Positions 59,039 through 64,000 of a DNA stretch of 64,000 bases are shown here, one piece after another. The notes beneath the pieces were generated by a model that was not told the DNA's origin, ran no database searches, and saw only the letters and a list, made by a program, of their open reading frames with translations. The DNA is taken from assembly GCA_035533215.1 (NCBI GenBank), contig DATLUG010000006.1, positions 18,393 through 82,392 on the forward strand. Reading direction: 5' to 3'. Made by a program: the position numbers and the translations under genes. Within the stretch, counting starts at the first letter, position 1. Each line of letters begins with the position of its first letter. Origin of the DNA: DAHUZL01 sp035533215. GTDB lineage: Bacteria > Chloroflexota > Dormibacteria > Aeolococcales > Bog-877.

Positions 59039-60021
59039 CGACGTGCCTCCGGATCGTCTTCGATCAGCTGCAGGTACACATCCTCCAGGGAGTGGCGCGC
59101 CTCGGTGATCGACACCACGTCGACCCCGGCGGCCACCAGCGCTCGGGTCACGTTGGGCGCGGCGAGCCTCGGGTCAGCTACGTCGAGGACGTAGGAAGTC
59201 GTGCCCTCGGACGTCCAGCTGTCGACGCCCGATCCGCTGCTGAAGACGGCCTCTGGGACCGCGACTGGCGCCGCTGTCTCCACCACCAGCGATCTGCGGA
59301 ACAGACTCGTCCTCAGTTCCTCGGGTCGCCCAACCGAGCGAAGCCTGGTGTTGAGGATGGCAACGCGGTCACAGAGCCGCTCGGCCTCCTCCAGGCGGTG
59401 GGAGGTGAGAAAGACCGTCACTCCACGCTCGCGCAGTCCGTTGATGAGATCGTGCACCCCCCGGGACGCGACCGGATCCAGGCCCGATGTCGGCTGGTCG
59501 AGGAACATGACGGTCGGCTCGCTCAGCAGCGCGCGCGCCAGGCCCGCCCGCTGGCACAGGCCCTTGGAGAGGCGGCCGCAGACATCACCTGACCGCCCGG
59601 CCAGGTTGACCGCCTCCAGCGCCCTCCTGATCCGAGCGCCAGGGGCGCGCAGCCCGTAGAGGCTAGCGAACAGCTCCATGTTCTCCTGGACCGTAAGCCG
59701 AAGGTAGAGGCCCGGGTTCTCAGGCATGATCGATATGCGCTGCCGGATCTCCGCCCCGGTGGCTGCCGAGATGGGTATCCGTGCCACCACCGCCGAGCCC
59801 GCCGTCGGTGCGATCAGCGTCCCGAGGGTTCTCACCGTCGTCGTCTTGCCCGCTCAGTTCTGGCCTAGAAAGCCGAACACCTCCCCGTGGCGGACCTCGA
59901 ACGAGACGTCCTCGAACGCGGTGCGGTCGCCGAACCGCTTCGTGAGGTGGCTGGCAGCGAGGGCGACCCCAGTCGGCGGCTGCTGGTCCCGGGTCGACGG
60001 CAGAGCATCGGCAAGCGACAT
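59035..60021 (-). pseudogene. ABC transporter ATPase with a stop codon inside Walker A
   Basis: The frame reads LAASHLTKRFGDRTAFEDVS, FEVRHGEVFGFLGQN, then TGA (59854-59856), then AGKTTTVRTLGTLIAPTAG without a shift. The normal motif is GxNGAGKTT, so one base change (GGA to TGA) has stopped the gene at codon 56. The remainder is complete: LSKGLCQRAGLARALL signature (LSxG), VMFLDQPTSGLDP Walker B, LTSHRLEEAERLCD switch His. A shorter product from an internal start would lack Walker A. Possibly a recent mutation or a base-call error. Confidence 0.85.
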
Positions 60022-60044
60022 ATCTATATGAAATCCTCTAGATA
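60021..60044. promoter_or_regulatory. AT-rich inverted repeat, operator candidate
   Basis: tatcta and tagata separated by 12 bases, overlapping the ATPase start. In such a GC-rich genome this AT-rich patch stands out. Half-site size and spacing could suit a dimeric regulator; it lies between the ABC operon and the divergent SPFH gene. Confidence 0.4.
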
Positions 60045-60074
60045 GGCGCCGGGCCAAGTCCTGGGAGGTCAGCC

Positions 60075-61010
60075 ATGCCATCGTCGACGTCGTCGGTCCG
60101 GATCGTCATCGCGGATACTCGAGACGACCTCGGAGAACGCCCGGCCTGGGCGATCTCGGGTTGGGTTGTGCTTCTCCTCGGGGTGATCCTGTTGGCCGTG
60201 CGAATGAGCCTCGTGGGACGCAGTCTCCATGCTGTGTCCAGGCCCGGAGGAATCCTGCGCTCTCTCCTCGGACTAGGGGCCGGCCTGCTGGTCCTCAGCG
60301 GCGCCGCCTTCCGAGGGCTCCTCTCCATCAGCCCCGGCGAGGCGGTGGTCCTGCGAGTGGCGGGAAGCTACCTCGGCACCGTTCGCCGGCCAGGGCTCTG
60401 GTGGGTCCATCCCGCCTCCCGCAGAGCTCGCGTCTCCACCCGGATCCGAAGTCATGAGACGAGGATGCTCAAGGTCAACGACGCGGAAGGGAATCCCATC
60501 GAGATCGCTGCCGCCGTCGTCTGGCGCGTAGGGGACGCCGCCCGGGCCCTGCTCGCCGTCGACAACTACGGGGAGTTCATCCGGGTCCAGGCCGAGGCCG
60601 CCGTCCGCCACGTCGCCAGCGGATACGCCTACGACACGCGCGGCCAGGACGACCCATCGCTCCGCGGCAACCCTGTGGAGGTCAATCAGGAGCTTTCGGC
60701 CGAAATCGCGGTTCGGGTTGCCGACGCGGGCGTGACGGTGATCGAAGCCCGCCTGACCCGGCTGGCCTTTGCGCCGGAGATCGCCCAGGCAATGCTGCGG
60801 GTACAACAGGCCAACGCCGTGGTGGCGGCTCGACACCGCATCGTCGAGGGGGCGGTTGGGATGGTCGAACTCGCTCTCGACCGCCTCTCGAGAGACGCCG
60901 TCATTGACCTCGACGAGGAACGCAAGGCCGCCATGGCGGGCAACCTCCTTGTTGTCCTCTGCAGCGACCACGACCCACAGCCCGTCGTCAACTCCGGGAC
61001 CCTCTACTGA
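60075..61010 (+). CDS. SPFH/Band 7 domain membrane protein
   Basis: 311 aa. Two N-terminal membrane helices (about 27-43 and 60-78), then the SPFH domain: SISPGEAVVLRVAGSYLGTV, RRPGLWWVHPAS, ETRMLKVNDAEGNPIEIAAA, VVWRVGDAARALLAVDNY, VADAGVTVIEARLTRLAFAP. The stomatin/prohibitin class forms oligomeric membrane platforms. GGGAGG lies 6 nt before the ATG. It is coupled to a small ribbon-helix-helix gene 2 nt after its stop. Confidence 0.92.
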   Translation: MPSSTSSVRIVIADTRDDLGERPAWAISGWVVLLLGVILLAVRMSLVGRSLHAVSRPGGILRSLLGLGAGLLVLSGAAFRGLLSISPGEAVVLRVAGSYLGTVRRPGLWWVHPASRRARVSTRIRSHETRMLKVNDAEGNPIEIAAAVVWRVGDAARALLAVDNYGEFIRVQAEAAVRHVASGYAYDTRGQDDPSLRGNPVEVNQELSAEIAVRVADAGVTVIEARLTRLAFAPEIAQAMLRVQQANAVVAARHRIVEGAVGMVELALDRLSRDAVIDLDEERKAAMAGNLLVVLCSDHDPQPVVNSGTLY

Positions 61011-61012
61011 TT

Positions 61013-61249
61013 ATGGGACCGGTCGCGAGAGCCGATGAAGTGCTGCCCGCGCGGAGGAAAGCCGTTCTTCTGCGCCTTGACCCCATGGTCTACAACGCAC
61101 TGGCGCAATGGGCTGCTGACGAGTTCCGCAGTACCAATGCCCAGATCGAGTTCGTTCTGCGGCAAGCACTGGCGGCCTCGGGACGCCTCCGGTCGGTCAA
61201 GGCCGCGCGACGGCAGCCTCGCCTATCTGGAGGCTCGACCGCAAGCTGA
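61013..61249 (+). CDS. Arc-like ribbon-helix-helix protein
   Basis: 78 aa. AVLLRLDPMVYNALAQWAAD then EFRSTNAQIEFVLRQALAAS matches the Arc/MetJ ribbon-helix-helix fold, in the subtype that follows SPFH genes (RSxNAQIExxLRxAL). It starts 2 nt after the SPFH stop, so the two are translated together. It could be a repressor of the pair or, as a toxin-antitoxin-type protein, an adaptor; no toxin is beside it. Confidence 0.85.
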   Translation: MGPVARADEVLPARRKAVLLRLDPMVYNALAQWAADEFRSTNAQIEFVLRQALAASGRLRSVKAARRQPRLSGGSTAS

Positions 61250-61703
61250 TCACCGAGCCACCAGCGCGCTGGCTTCGGGAGGAAGTGCGCCCAAAACACC
61301 GCAGCTGCCCGACCAGCCGCGGCCTGGAGTTGGATCGGCCCTACCGCCCAGTCACGACGAGCCGGCGCCGGTCTACTCGGACTTCCCGTGGGAGATCTGT
61401 CAGGCGGTGTGCTCCGGGCGGTGCCCGGACACCCATGACCGCCGCCGCAGTGGGGGCGCAGGTGGCCTCCGCGATGTCGTCCGAGCCACCCGAGTACGGG
61501 GGTGGTGTAGCCGGCACGGTGGCCAGGGCTGCCGCGATCATCCGGGGCTTTAGCGAGGGAGATTTGCTGCCCCGTAGCTCAGGGGCATCCGGGGGTGCGA
61601 CCTCTCGGGGTCGGTCCTTGGCCAGCGGCTGCCGACGCCACTGCTGCGGGTCCCCGTCGGGGCGCCGGAAACCGCGCGCAAGGGCGCCGCCCCCGGACTG
61701 TGG
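61250..61703. other. Degenerate sequence with scattered coding-like fragments
   Basis: A short frame at 61435 begins MTAAAVGAQVASAMSSEPPE and continues with ARAAAIIRGFSEGDLLP, which faintly recalls the N terminus of IclR-type regulators, but the helix-turn-helix does not follow. I see no intact gene. Confidence 0.35.
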
Positions 61704-62084
61704 TTGATTCCCGACAGCGACGAGACGTTCGCCACCCAGGTGGACGCGGAGGCCGCGATCCAGGCCCGGACCGACGCGGCGTGGGAGGGCCGGCGGCCCG
61801 AGGCCCGCACCAGACCCGGGGACGAGCGCCGGCAGGGGGCGCACGTCGAGCGCGAGCGTCGGGAGCCGCGGCGGGCCGCGATCGAATCCGTCCGGGACCA
61901 GGCTCGCGCGGTCGTCGCGGTGGGGGATGCCCCTCTCATCGCCGCGACCCACGCTGGGCACCTCGATGTGGCCGCCGAGGCGGTCACCCGGGCAGCTGCG
62001 ATGGGACGAGTCAGCGAAGCAGCGCAGGCGATCCCGGACGAGCATCCGGTGAATCGACCCGAAGGCATCGACGGCAAGGGTTGA
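61704..62084 (+). CDS. Possible hypothetical protein
   Basis: 126 aa from a TTG. Acidic and helical: IPDSDETFATQVDAEAAIQA, ARAVVAVGDAPLIAATHAGH, LDVAAEAVTRAAAMGRVSEA. The frame is also protein-like for about 35 residues upstream (SVLGQRLPTPLLRVPVGAPE) without a start codon, so this may be the end of a broken gene. No family recognised and no ribosome site. Confidence 0.3.
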   Translation: MIPDSDETFATQVDAEAAIQARTDAAWEGRRPEARTRPGDERRQGAHVERERREPRRAAIESVRDQARAVVAVGDAPLIAATHAGHLDVAAEAVTRAAAMGRVSEAAQAIPDEHPVNRPEGIDGKG

Positions 62085-62295
62085 CCGGGCCGTCGCCCAC
62101 GGAGCTCCACGCCGGGTGTCGGGATGCGTCGCCACCGCCCCGGTGGCCCGGTCAGGGCCCCGGCCGGCCGCGCCAGGCGCGGGAGGGGCCGGCATGGACG
62201 CGCGGTCCCCAGGCGGCGGGGGCGGATCGCACGACGACCGCTCCGGGATCCGCGCGCGACGCCCCGCGCCGTCTGCGACCGTTGGGGGAAGTCGT

Positions 62296-62937
62296 TCAGC
62301 CGGCGTGGATCCCCAGGCGCAGCAGTTGCTCCTCCTTCGCGACCGAGAGCCGACCCAGTGTGAAGAGCGAGTACCCGGTGGTGCCCCTGGTCGCGCCGAC
62401 ACCGCTCAGGGTGAAGATGGCATAGGAGCACCTGAACCCGAACCCGTCCGTGCCGAGAGACGGCAACCGAGAGAAGCTGCAGTGCGCGCGCTGCTTGGCG
62501 TATTGCTTGGCAATCGCCGCCTCCTGGCTGGTGATCTTGGTGCTGATATGGGTGGCCATGCTGATGGTCACTTCCTGCTCGAACGCGGTCGCCCCCGTCC
62601 CACCGCGGTAGATGCAGATGCTCCCATGCCGCGACACCTCGGAGAGCAACGACACGCGGTGCCCGACAATCGACGAGATGCTGGCAAGGCTGATGCGCGA
62701 GCAGAAGGACGCCGCGACGGCGGCCGACCGGGATGTCCCCCGCGAGCCGGCGGCCACAGCCACGGCAGGCACGAGGGCCAGGCCGGCCATCCCAGCGACC
62801 AGGATGCCGGCCGCGCTCACCCGGATGTGTCGGACGGTCGAGCCTGGCCTCCGTCGGTGACCCACACGGTGATCACCCCGGTTGGGCACTTCGGTGCTGT
62901 CGCCGGGCATGAGCCCGACCGGCCCTGGATGGCGCAT
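62296..62937 (-). CDS. Secreted hypothetical protein
   Basis: 213 aa. A 35-residue basic head then a hydrophobic export helix (AAGILVAGMAGLALVPAVAVAAG), then a mature domain of about 150 residues with four Cys (SFCSRISL, ICIYRG, HCSFSRL, RCSYAIF) that could form two disulfides. No family recognised. GGAGG is 6 nt before the ATG at 62937. Codon use is less GC-biased than in the core genes, consistent with transfer. Confidence 0.65.
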   Translation of the reverse strand: MRHPGPVGLMPGDSTEVPNRGDHRVGHRRRPGSTVRHIRVSAAGILVAGMAGLALVPAVAVAAGSRGTSRSAAVAASFCSRISLASISSIVGHRVSLLSEVSRHGSICIYRGGTGATAFEQEVTISMATHISTKITSQEAAIAKQYAKQRAHCSFSRLPSLGTDGFGFRCSYAIFTLSGVGATRGTTGYSLFTLGRLSVAKEEQLLRLGIHAG

Positions 62938-63145
62938 GGCTGTCCTCCGACCTGATCTGACCGGCGACGGGCGGGCCAGGATCATCGAAGGCTGGCACGG
63001 CTCCCGATCCGCTGGCATCGGGGATAGGCCCGCGAGTTAGCCATCCGGTCCCGCACGAACTGCTCCGCCGGCCGGACCGCAACGGGCGGTCGGCCGCCAC
63101 CTCCTGCCGGCGGCTCGGCGCGTGCCTGTCGACGGTTCACCTCTC

Positions 63146-63850
63146 CTAGGCCCCGCTCGCGGGTTGTCGGCGGTCGGTGCTGGAGCGGTAGAGGCGGACG
63201 GAGGCCCACTCATCCAAGAAGGTCCGGTGGGAGCGCTCGACCTTGCCGTTGGTCTGGGGGTGGGAGGGCGGGTGCGCCGGTGGGTGGTGGTGGTCGCGGC
63301 CAGGGCCTGGGCGACGTCGCGGCTGCGATAGCCGGAGCCGTTGTCGGTGAGGACACGGTGGGCGGGGATGCCATGGGTGCCCAGAAAGGCCGCCGCCCGG
63401 CCCCAGAAGGCCACGCAGGTGGTCGCCCGCTCATCGGTCAGGATCTCGGTGTCGGCCACCCGGGAGTGATCGTCCAGCGCCGAGTGCAGGAACTCATAGC
63501 CCCGGCGCGCCGATCCGCGCGGCGGTGGCGGCCCCCCAGGCCCCGCCCCAGCGCCCGCTGGCCCCCACCCTGCGGGATCCGGCCCAGCTTCTTGACGTCG
63601 ACGTGGAGGAGCTCCCCGGGGGCGGCGTGCTCGTAGCGGCGGATCACCCGCCCGGTGGGCCGGTCCAGCCAGCGCAGCCGGTTGAGCCCGAGGCGGACCA
63701 GCACGCGGTGCACGGGGGAGGCTGCCAGCCCGAGGACCGCGCCGATCCGGGCCGGGCCCCGCTTGCGGGTCCGCCGCAGCTGGGCGATCCGGTGCTCGAG
63801 GCGCCGGGCCAGCCGGCGCGGGCTGTGCCAGGGTGCGTATTCCGGAGCAA
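63146..63850 (-). pseudogene. IS481-type transposase, truncated and frameshifted
   Basis: Read on the minus strand with two frame changes: WHSPRRLARRLEHRIAQLRR, GPARIGAVLGLAASPVHRVL, RRYEHAAPGELLHVDVKKLG (first Asp); after a shift near 63480 ADTEILTDERATTCVAFWGR and HRVLTDNGSGYRSRDVAQAL (second Asp); after another near 63270 HPQTNGKVERSHRTFLDEWA (catalytic Glu), ending early. The N-terminal helix-turn-helix and the C-terminal YNxxRPH part are missing, and no terminal repeats are visible. It is a dead remnant. Confidence 0.85.
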
Positions 63851-63886
63851 AGCGATCAGCTGGACTTTTGCGGATTCACGGTGAGG

Positions 63887-64000
63887 TCACGCGGCCAGGG
63901 CAAGTACCTCCAGGAGGTCGCGGACGTTTTCGCGTTGGAGTTCCGCCGGCGTGGTTGTGTCGAAAAGTCTCGTCGCCCACAGCTCACGTCGGAGCGCTGC
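63887..64000 (-). CDS. C-terminal end of an unidentified protein
   Basis: Runs in from the right edge. The last 37 residues include RRELWATRLFDTTTPAELQR then ENVRDLLEVLALAA and a TGA at 63887-63889. Helical, Leu-rich and protein-like; the family cannot be named from this much. Confidence 0.5.
   Translation of the reverse strand, partial: AALRRELWATRLFDTTTPAELQRENVRDLLEVLALAA

Noticed and set aside
59854..59856. TGA in Walker A as recoded glycine (as in SR1/Gracilibacteria code 25)
   Set aside because: TGA is used as the normal stop of dozens of genes in this window, and the genome is very GC-rich, unlike those lineages. A point mutation is simpler.
61566..61640. tRNA-like 5' half (gccccgtagctcagggg)
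   Set aside because: It resembles an acceptor plus D arm, but no anticodon arm, T arm or matching 3' acceptor follows.

Overview
The window comes from a very GC-rich bacterium (visibly above 70% G+C, strong G/C preference at third codon positions). Its gene content suggests a Terrabacteria-type soil lineage such as Dormibacterota, Chloroflexota or a deep actinobacterial relative. The clues are a nickel superoxide dismutase with its own maturation protease, an F420-type luciferase-like oxidoreductase, an Rv2466c-like nitroreductase homologue, an RskA-like anti-sigma factor, DUF4331 and DUF4395 proteins, and a bacterial eqolisin (G1) peptidase. This placement is inference; no rRNA or universal marker set is present. 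TGA works as a normal stop throughout. Several genes with no visible ribosome-binding site have a TAnnnT box 6-7 nt before the ATG, which suggests leaderless transcription.

Layout. 1-4.9 kb (minus): the tail of a complex I-like locus (NuoJ/NuoK-like), a 498-aa fused polyprenyl diphosphate synthase, two small membrane proteins, MnmA, a NIL-domain protein and a MoaD/ThiS-type sulfur carrier. 4.9-9.5 kb: FAD oxidoreductase, threonine synthase, Nudix-like protein and a divergent ferredoxin-reductase-type flavoprotein. 9.6-10.5 kb: a frameshifted AlkA-type glycosylase. 10.5-20 kb (minus): a continuous aromatic amino acid block, trpE-G-C-F-B-A then aroH-aroF-tyrA-aroA, with mostly 4-nt stop/start overlaps; trpD is absent. 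20-26 kb (minus): acylphosphatase, cobalamin adenosyltransferase, thioredoxin reductase, trypsin-like protease, tRNA-Leu, then enolase, CysM, a JAMM (Mec-type) peptidase and SecG.

26-33.9 kb: inositol monophosphatase, a 53-aa basic peptide, the divergent sodX/sodN pair, an Asp-box lipoprotein, a DsbA-family protein, a lipid kinase and a Crp/Fnr regulator. 34.5-46.4 kb: eqolisin, tRNA-Cys, enoyl-CoA hydratase, DUF4395, TatC/TatA, an ECF sigma/anti-sigma pair, a Tat-signal protein with DUF4331, a luciferase-like enzyme, DgkA-type kinase and D,D-carboxypeptidase. 46.4-56.3 kb: amine catabolism pair (FAD oxidase plus class III aminotransferase), a secreted phosphoesterase, a 137-aa M50-like membrane protease, an M19 dipeptidase, decayed DUF3147-like coding sequence and a phytoene-desaturase-like oxidoreductase.

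56.7-64 kb is an accessory zone under decay. An intact IS630-family element (1154 bp, TA duplication, A8 slippery site) sits five codons into a small gene that ended an ABC transporter operon. The ATPase gene of the same operon carries a TGA inside its Walker A motif, so two of the three genes are broken. Beyond it lie an SPFH/ribbon-helix-helix gene pair, degenerate sequence, a secreted protein and a truncated, frameshifted IS481-type transposase.
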